Shown here piece after piece: positions 25,169-35,268 of a stretch of DNA of 49,133 nt (positions are counted from its first letter, which is position 1; every line of letters begins with the position of its first letter). Source of the DNA: an uncultured Fusobacteriaceae bacterium (GTDB lineage Bacteria; Fusobacteriota; Fusobacteriia; Fusobacteriales; Fusobacteriaceae); the NCBI GenBank assembly GCA_947038515.1, contig CAMQWJ010000013.1:1-49133 (forward strand), read 5' to 3'. Made by a program: the position numbers and the translations under genes. The notes beneath the pieces were generated by a model that was given only the letters and a program-made list of their open reading frames with translations, ran no database searches and had not been told where the DNA came from.

Positions 25169-26455
25169 TTAATCAACAAATTCAAATTCGACTTCTGCAA
25201 TTCTTACAGTGTCTCCATCTTGAATTCCAGCATCTAAAAGAGCATTTTCAAGTCCTAAAGATTTTAACATATGAATAAATTCAAGAATGGAATCTTCTTC
25301 CATTGTAATTACATATTTGTTTAAAACGTTGTCAACAAGTCTTCCTTTAACTTCAAAGATTCCTTCTTCAACTTCAAGAATAGCAAAATCTTCATCAACA
25401 CCTTGAATTTCACGTAAAACTTGTTTAATATTAGATTCTTCTTCAAGAGGTTCAGGAGGTATAGATTGAATTGCATCCCAAGTATTGAAAAGGAGCTCTT
25501 TAATTCCATCATTTAAAATAACCGATAGAGGGTATACAGTGTGTCCCTGCTTTTCAACATAAGCTTTAAACTCTTGAAAGGATTCTGTATCCCACAATAA
25601 ATCCATCTTGTTAGCTAAAATAATTTGTTTTTTAGTAGATAATTTTTGACTAAATTTAGATAGTTCTTCATTAATTTTATTGAAGTCTTCTATAGGATTA
25701 CGTCCCTCAATAGCAGCAATATCAACAATATGAAAAATCATCTTACAACGCTCAATATGTCGTAAAAATTTATGTCCTAAACCGATTCCTTCATGTGCTC
25801 CCTCAATTAATCCAGGGATATCAGCAATAACAAAAGATTTTCCTTCTTCTAATCTAACAACACCAAGTTTAGGCTCAAGAGTTGTAAAATGATAAGTTCC
25901 TACCTTTGAGTTAGCTGCTGAGACCTTATTGATAAAGCTAGATTTTCCAACTGAAGGATAACCAACTAGAGCTATATCTGCAATTAACTTAAGTTCAAGT
26001 TTTACTCGAATTTCAGGTCCTTCTTTTCCTTTACCAGCTATTTTTGGAGCTTTACGAACGGAATTTTTAAAACGAACATTTCCAGCTCCTCCTCTTCCAC
26101 CTTTTAGTAAAGTTCTCACCTCATGTGGAGTTTTCATATCTAAAAGAAGTTTTCCTGTTTCTGTATCCCGAATTTGAGTACCAATAGGAACCAAAATTAT
26201 AATATCTTTTCCTGTTTTGCCATGCATTTGTTTTTTTTGTCCATTAACACCATTTTCTGCTTTAAAAATTTTTTTGTATCGAAAATCCACCAAAGTATTA
26301 ATGTTGGGATCTGCTTGAAATATTAAATCTCCACCATTACCACCATCACCACCGTCGGGACCTCCAAACTGGATAAATTTTTCTCTTCTAAATGAAGAAG
26401 AACCATCTCCACCATTACCTGCTTTTAATGTTACAATAACCTCATCTATAAACAT
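25169..26455 (-). CDS. obg: Obg/CgtA GTPase
   Basis: Essential ribosome-associated GTPase. The 428 residues comprise the glycine-rich Obg fold (about 1-158, for example FGGPDGGDGGNGG), the G domain (G1 GYPSVGKS, G3 DIPGLIEGA, G4 NKMD) and a C-terminal OCT domain (about 350-428), as in Firmicutes. AAGGAG precedes the ATG. First gene of obg-miaA. Confidence 0.96.
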   Translation of the reverse strand: MFIDEVIVTLKAGNGGDGSSSFRREKFIQFGGPDGGDGGNGGDLIFQADPNINTLVDFRYKKIFKAENGVNGQKKQMHGKTGKDIIILVPIGTQIRDTETGKLLLDMKTPHEVRTLLKGGRGGAGNVRFKNSVRKAPKIAGKGKEGPEIRVKLELKLIADIALVGYPSVGKSSFINKVSAANSKVGTYHFTTLEPKLGVVRLEEGKSFVIADIPGLIEGAHEGIGLGHKFLRHIERCKMIFHIVDIAAIEGRNPIEDFNKINEELSKFSQKLSTKKQIILANKMDLLWDTESFQEFKAYVEKQGHTVYPLSVILNDGIKELLFNTWDAIQSIPPEPLEEESNIKQVLREIQGVDEDFAILEVEEGIFEVKGRLVDNVLNKYVITMEEDSILEFIHMLKSLGLENALLDAGIQDGDTVRIAEVEFEFVD

Positions 26456-26506
26456 ATATTAGATACTCCTTAAAATCAATTTTTATTACTATATTATTAT
26501 CTTATT

Positions 26507-26535
26507 ATTATACTATTTATAAAAAGAATTATCAA
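26507..26535 (-). promoter_or_regulatory. Promoter of obg-miaA
   Basis: On the minus strand TTGATA (26535-26530) and TATAAT (26512-26507) are 17 bases apart, about 50 bases before obg. Confidence 0.75.
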
Positions 26536-26582
26536 GGGTTTAATTTTTAAGTTAAAATATAGTTTTAATTTAAAATTATATT

Positions 26583-26612
26583 TTGCAATTTTAAAGAATA
26601 GTATGGTAAAAT
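26583..26612 (+). promoter_or_regulatory. Promoter before the YhcH-family gene
   Basis: TTGCAA (26583-26588) and TAAAAT (26607-26612) are 18 bases apart, with a TGG extension. About 90 bases of untranslated leader follow. Confidence 0.55.
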
Positions 26613-26709
26613 AAGAACAGTGGTCTATAAAGAAAGCCACTTCTTAATAAGGAGTTAGTACAAATTAAAAATTTTATATTTTAAAAAGATAATAAATAAG
26701 GAGTGTAAA

Positions 26710-27165
26710 ATGATATTTGATAAAATTTGTAATATTAAGAATTATAAGGGAATTAATAAGAATTTGGATATAGCAATTGATAGTATAGCTAGAAGAGAAT
26801 ATATAAAGGGAATTAGTGGAAAAAATCTTGTTCAAGAAGAGGAAGTTTTTTTCAATGTTCAGAATTATATTACTAAAAATCAAGAAGAATGTTTTTTTGA
26901 AACACATAAAGAGTATTTAGACATACAACTAGTTATGTTTGGAGAAGAGAAAATTGGAGTTACAGAGATTGAAAAATTAAAGTTAGATAAAGAGTATGAT
27001 AAAGAAAGAGATTTAGAAACACAAAAAGGGGAGCCTGAAATAGTTTTTGAAATGAATGAAAATAATTTTTTGATTTTATTTCCAGGAGAGCCTCATATGC
27101 CTGGGATAAAAAATAATGAAAAAATAGAAATAAAAAAAATTGTATATAAAATTAAAATGGACTAA
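26710..27165 (+). CDS. YhcH/YjgK/YiaL family protein
   Basis: The 151-residue protein matches the single-domain cupin-like YhcH/YjgK/YiaL family (DUF386). Features are ETHKEYLDIQLVMFGEEKIG near residues 62-81 and FLILFPGEPHMPG near 118-130, which contribute the metal-binding glutamate and histidine residues. Family members sit in sialic-acid or sugar-acid catabolic operons and have been proposed to act on sugar anomers or hydrolyse modified sugars. Here no sugar genes are adjacent, so the substrate is open. Confidence 0.88.
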   Translation: MIFDKICNIKNYKGINKNLDIAIDSIARREYIKGISGKNLVQEEEVFFNVQNYITKNQEECFFETHKEYLDIQLVMFGEEKIGVTEIEKLKLDKEYDKERDLETQKGEPEIVFEMNENNFLILFPGEPHMPGIKNNEKIEIKKIVYKIKMD

Positions 27166-27194
27166 ACATATTATAGTTTTGGTTAGGAGAAAAT

Positions 27195-27620
27195 ATGAAA
27201 AAAATAATGGCGATATTTTTTATTTGTACCGTAGGAAGTTTTGCTCAAATGAAGTATGAAGATGTTCCCAAAAACCATTGGGGATACAAGGCTGTTTCTA
27301 ATTTGGTTAAAAAAGGTATTTTGAAAGATGATAGTTATAAATTTAGAGGGGAAGAAAATCTAAAAAGATTTGATTTTGCACAGAATATGTCTAACTTATT
27401 AAATAAAGTAGAATCTGAAAAAGCGAATAAAAAAGATTTTATAAAGTTAGAGAGATTAGTTTCAGATTTTGGAAAAGAATTGACTCAATCTGCCTTAGAT
27501 AAAAACAGTAATAATATTAAATTGGAAGCTCTAATTTCTGAAATTGAAGAACTGAAAATAAAACAGGAAAATGACAGAAAACTCATTTATGAATTGAAGA
27601 AAAAATTAGGAGAAGACTAA
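27195..27620 (+). CDS. Exported SLH-domain and coiled-coil protein
   Basis: The 141-residue product has a signal peptide (about 1-17, MKKIMAIFFICTVGSFA). A single S-layer-homology domain follows (about 20-70: YEDVPKNHWGYKAV through FRGEENLKRFDFAQ), then a coiled coil to the C-terminus. There is no beta-barrel. In diderm Veillonella-type bacteria, SLH plus coiled coil plus barrel (OmpM) ties the outer membrane to peptidoglycan; this looks like the tether half alone. It lies 29 bases after the YhcH gene and 22 before the peptidase, with TAGGAG before the ATG. Confidence 0.85.
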   Translation: MKKIMAIFFICTVGSFAQMKYEDVPKNHWGYKAVSNLVKKGILKDDSYKFRGEENLKRFDFAQNMSNLLNKVESEKANKKDFIKLERLVSDFGKELTQSALDKNSNNIKLEALISEIEELKIKQENDRKLIYELKKKLGED

Positions 27621-27642
27621 ATAAAAACCTAGGAGGCTAGAG

Positions 27643-29031
27643 ATGTTGATAAAAAAAGAAAATGGATGGCATGGGGTAACTGAGTTATTAAAAAAAGATA
27701 TTTTTGAATTTTCAGAAGGGTACAAAGACTTTTTAAATATTGGAAAAACTGAACGAACTTTTGTAAGTGAAGCTATAAAATTAGCTGAAAAAGAAGGGTT
27801 TGTAGATGCAAATACTCTGGTAAAACTAAAAGCAGGGGATAAAATATATTATGAAAATAGAGGTAAAAATTTAATTTTAGCAATTATAGGAACAGAATCA
27901 ATAGTAAGTGGTATTAATTATGTTGTTTCTCACATTGATTCTCCAAGACTTGATTTAAAGCAAAATCCATTATATGAAGAGATGGAATTAGCATATATGA
28001 GAACCCATTATTATGGTGGAATAAAAAAATATCACTGGGTAACATTACCCTTAGCAATGCATGGAGTAGTAGTTTTAGAAAATGGAGAAAAAGTTAGTAT
28101 TGAGATCGGAGAAAAAGAAGATGACCCTGTGTTTACAATACCAGATTTGTTACCACATTTATGGGGAAAATCACAAGCAGAGAGAAAAGCCTCTGAGGTA
28201 ATAAAAGGGGAAGAACTTCAAATATTGGTTGGAACAATTCCAACAGCAATAAAAGATAAAGAAATAAAGAGCTTGGTAAAATATGCTATTATGAAAGAAT
28301 TAAATCAAAAATATGGAATAGTTGAAGAAGATTTTGTGTCAGCTGAATTACAATTAGTTCCAGCAGGGAAAGCAAAAGATGTTGGATTGGATAGATCTAT
28401 TGTGGGTGCATATGGTCAAGATGATAGAATTTGTGGTTATACATCAATGAAAGCAATTTTTGATTTAGAAAACACTCCTAAAAAGACAATTGTATGCTAT
28501 TTAGCAGATAAAGAGGAAACTGGTTCAAATGGAAGTACAGGTTTACAGTCTGATTATATTGAATTTTTTACAAGTGATATAATTAGTAAAATGAAAGATA
28601 ACTATAGTGATCTTGATTTAAGAAAAACTTTATGGAATTCAAAAGCTTTATCATCAGATGTTAATGCTGCTGCTGATCCAATTTTTAAAAGTGTGCATGA
28701 AATGCAAAATTCTGCTCAGTTAAATTATGGGATAGTGGTAACTAAATATACAGGTTCAAGAGGAAAAAGTGGAACAAATGATGCAGACGCAGAATTTGTT
28801 GCTGAAATAAGAAACTTACTTAATCATAAAAATATAAAATGGCAAACTGGAATGCTTGGAAAAGTTGATGAAGGTGGCGGAGGAACTGTTGCAATGTTTT
28901 TAGCCCAAAAGGGTATAAAAACAATTGATGCAGGTCCAGCTTTACTGTCTATGCATGCACCTTTTGAACTGGCTTCAAAATTTGATATCTATGAGACATA
29001 TAGAACTTATTTAGCTTTTTATAATTTATAG
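27643..29031 (+). CDS. M18 family aminopeptidase
   Basis: A 462-residue zinc aminopeptidase of the M18 family (aspartyl/leucyl aminopeptidase I type). Metal and active-site segments visible are VSHIDSPRLDLK near residue 96, DKEETGSNGSTG near 288, DVNAAADP near 340 and a late MHAPFELAS containing the final histidine. It is cytoplasmic and releases N-terminal residues from peptides, useful for an amino-acid-fermenting organism. TAGGAGG precedes the ATG. Confidence 0.92.
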   Translation: MLIKKENGWHGVTELLKKDIFEFSEGYKDFLNIGKTERTFVSEAIKLAEKEGFVDANTLVKLKAGDKIYYENRGKNLILAIIGTESIVSGINYVVSHIDSPRLDLKQNPLYEEMELAYMRTHYYGGIKKYHWVTLPLAMHGVVVLENGEKVSIEIGEKEDDPVFTIPDLLPHLWGKSQAERKASEVIKGEELQILVGTIPTAIKDKEIKSLVKYAIMKELNQKYGIVEEDFVSAELQLVPAGKAKDVGLDRSIVGAYGQDDRICGYTSMKAIFDLENTPKKTIVCYLADKEETGSNGSTGLQSDYIEFFTSDIISKMKDNYSDLDLRKTLWNSKALSSDVNAAADPIFKSVHEMQNSAQLNYGIVVTKYTGSRGKSGTNDADAEFVAEIRNLLNHKNIKWQTGMLGKVDEGGGGTVAMFLAQKGIKTIDAGPALLSMHAPFELASKFDIYETYRTYLAFYNL

Positions 29032-29103
29032 AAAAAAAGCACAGAACGAAAGAAATATAAGGAAACTCAAAATAAAAAAATAAAAATCGTAGAGGTGAAA
29101 ATA

Positions 29104-30366
29104 ATGGCTGATGCATTTGAAATAAGGGGCGGTAGAGCTTTAAAAGGAATATTAGAGGTAGGTGGAGCTAAAAATGCTGCACTACCAATTTTTGTAGCTA
29201 CATTAATTGAAAAAGGAACATATCATTTGAATAATGTACCAGATCTTATGGATATAGCTACTCTTACAGAACTTTTGAAAAGTTTAGGTCTTGAAGTAGA
29301 AAAAACAGATAAAAATAGTTATAAAATTATAAATAATGGTTTAACTAATTTAACTGCTAGTTATGACTTGGTAAAAAAAATGAGAGCTTCTTTTTTAGTA
29401 ATGGGAGCAATGCTTGCACATTCAAACAATGCTATAGTGTCTTTGCCGGGTGGTTGTGCTATTGGAGCAAGACCTGTTGATCTTCATTTAAAAGGTTTTG
29501 AGAAGTTAGGGGTTGAAATTGAGATTGAGCATGGCTATGTAAAAGGAACTGCTACTGAATTAAAAGGTGGAGAAGTGATTCTTGATTTCCCAAGTGTAGG
29601 AGCAACTCAAAATATAATAATGGCTGCTGTAAAGGCTAAAGGAGTCTCTGTATTAGAAAATGTTGCTAGGGAACCAGAAGTTGTAGATTTATGCAATTTT
29701 TTAATTTCCATGGGAGCAAAAATAGAGGGGGTAGGGACTGGAAAACTAACGATTACAGGAGTAGAAAAGTTGGTACCAGGAACCTATTCAATTATGCCCG
29801 ATAGAATAGTGGCTGGAACATTTATAATTGCAGCTATTATGTTTGAAGGAACAATAGAAGTTGAGGGAGTTGTTGCAGAAGATTCAAGTAGTTTTCTTGC
29901 AAAGTTAAAGGAAATGGGAGTACAATATGATATTACAGGACAAAGACTAAAAATATTATCGAAATTATCGGAATTAAAACCTGTAAAAGTGACAACAATG
30001 CCTCATCCAGGATTCCCTACAGATTTGCAGTCACCAATGATGACTCTCATGTGCCTAGTTACTGGAAATAGTGAGATAAAAGAAACTATATTTGAAAATA
30101 GATTTATGCATGTTTCAGAATTGAATAGAATGGGGGCTAAGATTGATATTGATGGAAGTAATGCCCATATAAAAGGAATTAAAGAGTTTTCTTCAGCAGA
30201 GGTAATGGCAAGTGATTTAAGAGCGGGAGCTTCTCTGGTTCTTGCAGGGTTGAAAGCAAAAGAAACAACAACTGTCAATAGAATTTATCATGTAGATAGA
30301 GGATATGAAAATCTTGTAGAAAAATTAGTGGGAATAGGTGCAGACATTAAGAGAATAAAAATCTAA
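29104..30366 (+). CDS. murA: UDP-N-acetylglucosamine 1-carboxyvinyltransferase
   Basis: First committed step of peptidoglycan precursor synthesis. The protein shows [20 protein letters not shown] at the start, the catalytic cysteine in [15 protein letters not shown] near residue 116 (so fosfomycin-sensitive in principle), and late [17 protein letters not shown] start at the ATG 29104 after AGAGGTG; an upstream in-frame GTG at 29095 is part of that site. Length 420, typical. Confidence 0.96.
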   Translation: MADAFEIRGGRALKGILEVGGAKNAALPIFVATLIEKGTYHLNNVPDLMDIATLTELLKSLGLEVEKTDKNSYKIINNGLTNLTASYDLVKKMRASFLVMGAMLAHSNNAIVSLPGGCAIGARPVDLHLKGFEKLGVEIEIEHGYVKGTATELKGGEVILDFPSVGATQNIIMAAVKAKGVSVLENVAREPEVVDLCNFLISMGAKIEGVGTGKLTITGVEKLVPGTYSIMPDRIVAGTFIIAAIMFEGTIEVEGVVAEDSSSFLAKLKEMGVQYDITGQRLKILSKLSELKPVKVTTMPHPGFPTDLQSPMMTLMCLVTGNSEIKETIFENRFMHVSELNRMGAKIDIDGSNAHIKGIKEFSSAEVMASDLRAGASLVLAGLKAKETTTVNRIYHVDRGYENLVEKLVGIGADIKRIKI

Positions 30367-30381
30367 CTTTGTGGAGGAAAA

Positions 30382-31104
30382 ATGGAGAGTATAATTGGAA
30401 TAAATCCTGTAATAGAAGTGCTACAAAATAAAGAACGGGAAATAGAAAAAATAGAGCTTTTTAAAGGATTGAAAGATGAAAAACTTCAACTTTTAAAAAA
30501 ATTAGCATCTGAAAGAAATATAAAAATATACTTTACAGATAAGAAACGTGAAAATTCTCAAGGTGTGGAAGCCATAGTTATTAACCATAATTACTATATT
30601 GAAATCTCTGAATTTTTAGAAAAACTTGTAAAAAAAGAAAATGGGATAGTCTTAGTTTTAGATGGGATACAAGATCCTAGAAATTTTGGAGCTTTAATAA
30701 GAAGTGCGGAAATTTTTGGAGTGAGCGGTATTATTATTCCAGAAAGAAATGCAGTTAAAATAAATGAGACTGTTGTAAAAACCTCAACAGGAGCCATTGA
30801 ATATGTTGATATTGTCAAGGTGACAAATATTGCTGAAGCATTAGAGAAATTAAAAAAAATAGGTTTTTGGATATATGGAGCAGAAGGTGATGGAACAAAA
30901 TATTATTTTGAAGAGGAATATCCTAAATATACTGCTTTAGTTTTAGGTAGTGAAGGGTTTGGAATCAGAAAAAAAGTGAAAGATACTTGTGATGTATTGG
31001 TAAAAATACCAATGCACGGGAAAATAAATTCATTAAATGTTTCAGTGGCAGGTGGAATTATTCTTTCTGAAATTTCTAAATCAGTTAATTTAAAACTAAA
31101 ATAA
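30382..31104 (+). CDS. rlmB: 23S rRNA (guanosine 2'-O)-methyltransferase, RlmB/SpoU family
   Basis: The 240-residue protein has an N-terminal substrate domain beginning GINPVIEVL and a SPOUT methyltransferase domain with LDGIQDPRNFGALIRSAE, LVLGSEGFGIR and IPMHGKINSLNVSVAGG (the knot that binds SAM). It is 15 bases after murA and directly before a SigH-like sigma factor, matching the rlmB-sigH neighbourhood of Bacillus. Confidence 0.92.
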   Translation: MESIIGINPVIEVLQNKEREIEKIELFKGLKDEKLQLLKKLASERNIKIYFTDKKRENSQGVEAIVINHNYYIEISEFLEKLVKKENGIVLVLDGIQDPRNFGALIRSAEIFGVSGIIIPERNAVKINETVVKTSTGAIEYVDIVKVTNIAEALEKLKKIGFWIYGAEGDGTKYYFEEEYPKYTALVLGSEGFGIRKKVKDTCDVLVKIPMHGKINSLNVSVAGGIILSEISKSVNLKLK

Positions 31105-31122
31105 TCTAGTGTGGAGGACGAA

Positions 31123-31725
31123 ATGCCTATCGAATTAGTAAATGATGAAGATATCTTAAGAGCACAAGAGGGAGATGAAGAATCAATAACTTTAATTCTT
31201 GAAAATTATAAAAATTTCATTTTTATGAACACAAGAAACTATTTTTTAATAGGTGCAGATCAAGATGATATATTACAAGAAGGTATGTTAGGTTTAGTTA
31301 AAGCAATTTATGCATATGATACTACAAGAGAAGCAACATTTAAGACTTTTGCCACAATTTGTATAAAAAGACATTTGATTACAGCAATAAAAGCAACGAA
31401 TACTCAAAAAAATAGAGTTTTGAATTCAGCTTCCAGTAATTCATTTGAAACAGAGGAAGGAAAAGAAATTCCTTATGCTAAAAGTCTTGCAACTCAAGAG
31501 TTTTTAAATCCAGAAGACTTATATTTAGCAAAAGAAAAATTGGAAAAATTAACTGAATATGGTGAAAAACATTTTAGTAAATTTGAAAAAGAAATTTTTG
31601 AGCTTATTGTTAAGGGATATAAATATAGAGAGATTTCAGAAATGTTAAATAGAGATTTAAAAACAATAGATAACACTATTCAGAGAATTAAAAGAAAAAG
31701 TGAGCAATGGATGATGAATTATTAG
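31123..31725 (+). CDS. SigH-like RNA polymerase sigma factor
   Basis: A 200-residue sigma-70-family protein with region 2 (NYFLIGADQDDILQEG, then GLVKAIYAYD and FKTFATICIKRHLITAIKA) and region 4 (YREISEMLNRDLKTIDNTI). The wording of region 2 is close to SigH (Spo0H) of Bacillus and Clostridium. The GTG at 31111 belongs to the GTGGAGG site, so I start at ATG 31123. In Bacillus SigH controls the transition phase and early sporulation; nothing here suggests sporulation, so its regulon is open (competence, surface or stress genes are guesses). Confidence 0.9.
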   Translation: MPIELVNDEDILRAQEGDEESITLILENYKNFIFMNTRNYFLIGADQDDILQEGMLGLVKAIYAYDTTREATFKTFATICIKRHLITAIKATNTQKNRVLNSASSNSFETEEGKEIPYAKSLATQEFLNPEDLYLAKEKLEKLTEYGEKHFSKFEKEIFELIVKGYKYREISEMLNRDLKTIDNTIQRIKRKSEQWMMNY

Positions 31726-31776
31726 GTAAAATTCATATTTAAAATGAAATTAAAGTAAAGAAAGGGTGGAAAGGAA

Positions 31777-34377
31777 ATGACAGAATATCATTTTTGTGAG
31801 ATTGAAACAAAATGGCAAAAACAATGGGAAGAAAATAGAGTTTTTAAAACAGAGAATAAAGTAGAAAATAAAGAGAATTATTATGTCTTAGAAATGCTGC
31901 CTTATCCTTCAGGGAATCTACATGTTGGACATGCTAGAAATTATACAATAGGGGATGTTATTGCTAGATATAAAAGAATGAAAGGATATAATGTACTTCA
32001 TCCTATGGGGTGGGATTCTTTCGGTCTTCCAGCAGAAAATGCAGCAATTCAACATGGGATACACCCCTCAATATGGACAAAATCAAATATTGATAATATG
32101 AGAAGACAATTGAAATTAATTGGATTATCATATGACTGGGATAGAGAGATTGCATCATATACTCCAGAATATTATAAGTGGAATCAGTGGTTGTTTAAAA
32201 GAATGTATGAAAAAGGATTGGTTTATAAGAAAACATCTTTAGTTAATTGGTGCCCTGATTGTGATACCGTTTTAGCTAATGAGCAAGTAGAAGATGGAAA
32301 ATGTTGGCGTCATGGAAAGACATCAGTTGTCCAAAAAGAATTAGAGCAATGGTTTTTGAAAATAACAGATTATGCTGAAGAACTATTAAGTGGTCATGAA
32401 GAGCTTAGAAAAGGCTGGCCAGAAAGAGTTTTGACTATGCAAAAAAATTGGATAGGAAAATCTACAGGAACAGAAATTGAATTTTTGGTGGAAGAAACAG
32501 GTGAAAAATTACCAGTATTTACAACAAGAATAGATACTATATATGGAGTAACATATTGTGTTTTGGCTCCAGAGCATCCTATGGTCCAAAAATTTAGTAA
32601 AAGAGAACCAGGCATTTCTTCTTTTGTTGAAGAGATGAAGAAAACAGATATAATTGAAAGAGGCGCTGAAGGAAGAGAAAAAAATGGAATTTTTACAGGA
32701 TGTCATGTAATTAATCCAGTAAATGGAGAAAGGTTAGAGTTGTGGATAGCAGATTATGTTTTAATGAATTATGGAACAGGTGCTGTGATGGCTGTTCCAG
32801 CTCATGATGAAAGAGATTTTGCATTTGCTAAAAAATATAATTTACCTATAAAAGTAGTTATAAATCCTATTGATAAAGAGACTAAAAAAGAAATTTTTAT
32901 AAAACCTGAAGAAATGAAAGAAGCTTTTATAGGTAGTGGAATATTAACAAATTCTGATGAATATAATGGACTTTTTTCAAAGGAAGGATTGGGAAAAATT
33001 TCTATTGGTATAGAAGAGAAAGGCTATGGGAAAAAAACCACAAAATATAGATTAAAAGATTGGGGAATATCACGGCAGCGTTATTGGGGAACACCAATAC
33101 CAGCAATCTACTGTGAAGATTGTGGTGTTGTTATGGAAAAAGATGAAAATTTACCAGTGGTACTACCACATGATATTTCTTTTACAGGTTCAGGAAATCC
33201 TTTAGAAACATCAGAAGAGTTTAAAAATATCCCTTGTCCAAAATGTGGAAAACCAAGTAAACGTGACACTGATACTATGGACACTTTTGTTGATTCATCA
33301 TGGTATTTTTTAAGATATTGTGACCCTCATAATGAAAATATGCCATTTGATAAGAACATTACAGATGGATGGATGGGTGTAGATCAATATATTGGAGGAA
33401 TAGAACATGCAGTTATGCATCTTTTATACTCAAGATTTTTTCATAAAGTATTAAGAGATTTAGGTTATCAAACTACTAATGAACCTTTTAAAAGACTTTT
33501 AACACAAGGTATGGTGTTAGGTCCATCTTATTATTCAGAAAAAACTAATAAGTATCTTTTACCAAGTGATGTAGAACTAAAAGGTGAAAAAGCAGTTTCC
33601 AGAGAAACTGGTGAAACATTAGATGTTAAGATTGAAAAAATGTCAAAATCTAAAAATAATGGTGTTGACCCTGAAGAGATGATAAAAAAATATGGTGCAG
33701 ATACAACTAGATTATTTATTATGTTTGCAGCTCCACCAGAAAAAGAGCTTGAATGGAATGAAAATGGATTAGCAGGTGCAGCAAGGTTTTTGAATAAAAT
33801 TTGGCGACTTGTTGAAAATAATAAAAATAGAATAGAAATGGGTGATATAGACTATAATTGTCTTTCTAAAGCAGATAAAAGTATAATAAAAAAAATGCAT
33901 CAAACAATTAAAAAAGTAACAGAATCTATTGAGAATGATTATCATTTTAATACTGCAATAGCAAGTAATATGGAGTTGTTAAATGAAACACAAGAATACT
34001 TGAATAATTTTGATGAAAATAACCAAGAATCAAAGAAAGTTTTGGGTGATGTTTTGAACAAATTTGTATTAATGCTATCTCCTTTTGTTCCACATTTTTG
34101 TGCTGAATTATGGGAAAAACTTGGAAATAAAACAACTTTGAATGATGAAAATTGGGTAGAGTATAAAGAGGAATTAACAGTTTCAGAAGAAGTAGTTATT
34201 GCGATTCAAGTTAATGGAAAAGTACGTGGAACTTTGGAAGTAGATAGAAATATAGAAAAATTAGAATTGGAAAAACTAGCACTGAGTCATGAAAATGTTA
34301 TAAAAAATATAGAAAACATGAACATAGTTAAGGTAATCGTTGTTCCTAATAAAATAGTTAATATTGTTGTTAAATAA
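31777..34377 (+). CDS. leuS: Leucyl-tRNA synthetase
   Basis: Class I aminoacyl-tRNA synthetase, 866 residues. The HIGH motif appears as HVGHARNY near residue 47, a zinc-binding region as CPDCD and CPKCGKP, the editing domain in the middle (TTRIDTIYG), the KMSKS motif as EKMSKSKNNGV near 624, and the C-terminal VNGKVRG element. Start is ATG after AAGGGTGGAAAGG. It follows the sigma factor gene on the same strand. Confidence 0.97.
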   Translation: MTEYHFCEIETKWQKQWEENRVFKTENKVENKENYYVLEMLPYPSGNLHVGHARNYTIGDVIARYKRMKGYNVLHPMGWDSFGLPAENAAIQHGIHPSIWTKSNIDNMRRQLKLIGLSYDWDREIASYTPEYYKWNQWLFKRMYEKGLVYKKTSLVNWCPDCDTVLANEQVEDGKCWRHGKTSVVQKELEQWFLKITDYAEELLSGHEELRKGWPERVLTMQKNWIGKSTGTEIEFLVEETGEKLPVFTTRIDTIYGVTYCVLAPEHPMVQKFSKREPGISSFVEEMKKTDIIERGAEGREKNGIFTGCHVINPVNGERLELWIADYVLMNYGTGAVMAVPAHDERDFAFAKKYNLPIKVVINPIDKETKKEIFIKPEEMKEAFIGSGILTNSDEYNGLFSKEGLGKISIGIEEKGYGKKTTKYRLKDWGISRQRYWGTPIPAIYCEDCGVVMEKDENLPVVLPHDISFTGSGNPLETSEEFKNIPCPKCGKPSKRDTDTMDTFVDSSWYFLRYCDPHNENMPFDKNITDGWMGVDQYIGGIEHAVMHLLYSRFFHKVLRDLGYQTTNEPFKRLLTQGMVLGPSYYSEKTNKYLLPSDVELKGEKAVSRETGETLDVKIEKMSKSKNNGVDPEEMIKKYGADTTRLFIMFAAPPEKELEWNENGLAGAARFLNKIWRLVENNKNRIEMGDIDYNCLSKADKSIIKKMHQTIKKVTESIENDYHFNTAIASNMELLNETQEYLNNFDENNQESKKVLGDVLNKFVLMLSPFVPHFCAELWEKLGNKTTLNDENWVEYKEELTVSEEVVIAIQVNGKVRGTLEVDRNIEKLELEKLALSHENVIKNIENMNIVKVIVVPNKIVNIVVK

Positions 34378-34460
34378 TTTAATTAGAGTAAATATTAAGT
34401 ATAAAAACATAAATTTATTTGAAAAATAAAGGAATATTTTTTAGAAAAAAGGAGTGTAAA

Positions 34461-35267
34461 ATGAAAACTTATGGTATTCTAGGGAAAAATATTGAGTATA
34501 CTTTATCGCCTCACCTCCATAAAATTATTTTTAAAAAAATAGGAATAGATGCCAATTATGAAATTTATGATGGGAAATTTTCAAAAAATGAAGATATGTT
34601 TTTAAAAAATATTTTAGAAAAAATAAAGTTAAAAGAAATAAGTGGAATCAGTGTAACAATTCCATTTAAAGAAAAAATAATGAAATATTTAGAAGAAATA
34701 GATGAAATAGCTCTATCTATAGGTGCTGTTAATACTATTGTTTTAGAAAAGGGAAAATTAAAAGGTTACAATACAGATTATTATGGAATAATAGAAAGTC
34801 TTAAAAAATTAGGTGTGACTATTACAAATGAAAAGGTGTATATTTTAGGAACAGGTGGAGCAGCAAAAGCTGTTATTAAAGTAATTGAAGAACTGAAAGG
34901 TGTTCCTATTTTAGTTTCTAGGAACAAGGAAAAACTTAAAATAGGAATTAAAAACTATGATGTAATTAATTATGAAATGTTAGGTAATATCGAAATAGGA
35001 AAATTATTGATAGATACAACCCCTGTCCCTTTAGTAAAGGAAATGTTAAAAAAGTTCGAATATATATTTCAGTTGAAATATCAGAATAAAGGAAATGACA
35101 TACTTTGTATAGATAATGATTATAAAAGTGAAAAATATATTGATGGTCATTATATGCTAGGGATTCAGGGTTTAGTAGCAGAAGAGATATGGCAAGGTGT
35201 AGAAATTAATGGTTTTGAAGAGATCTATATGGAGTTCTTAGAGAATAAAATAAGTGAAAAGGAATAA
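34461..35267 (+). CDS. aroE: Shikimate dehydrogenase
   Basis: Reduces 3-dehydroshikimate with NADPH in aromatic amino acid synthesis. It shows the substrate motif TLSPHLHK near residue 15, the catalytic lysine in SVTIPFKEKI, GYNTDYYGI, the nucleotide-binding LGTGGAAKAV and the late GIQGLVAEEIWQG. I start at 34461 (MKTYGILG) after AAGGAGTG; an upstream in-frame ATG at 34419 has no ribosome binding site. About 268 residues, normal length. Confidence 0.92.
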   Translation: MKTYGILGKNIEYTLSPHLHKIIFKKIGIDANYEIYDGKFSKNEDMFLKNILEKIKLKEISGISVTIPFKEKIMKYLEEIDEIALSIGAVNTIVLEKGKLKGYNTDYYGIIESLKKLGVTITNEKVYILGTGGAAKAVIKVIEELKGVPILVSRNKEKLKIGIKNYDVINYEMLGNIEIGKLLIDTTPVPLVKEMLKKFEYIFQLKYQNKGNDILCIDNDYKSEKYIDGHYMLGIQGLVAEEIWQGVEINGFEEIYMEFLENKISEKE

Positions 35268-35268
35268 T

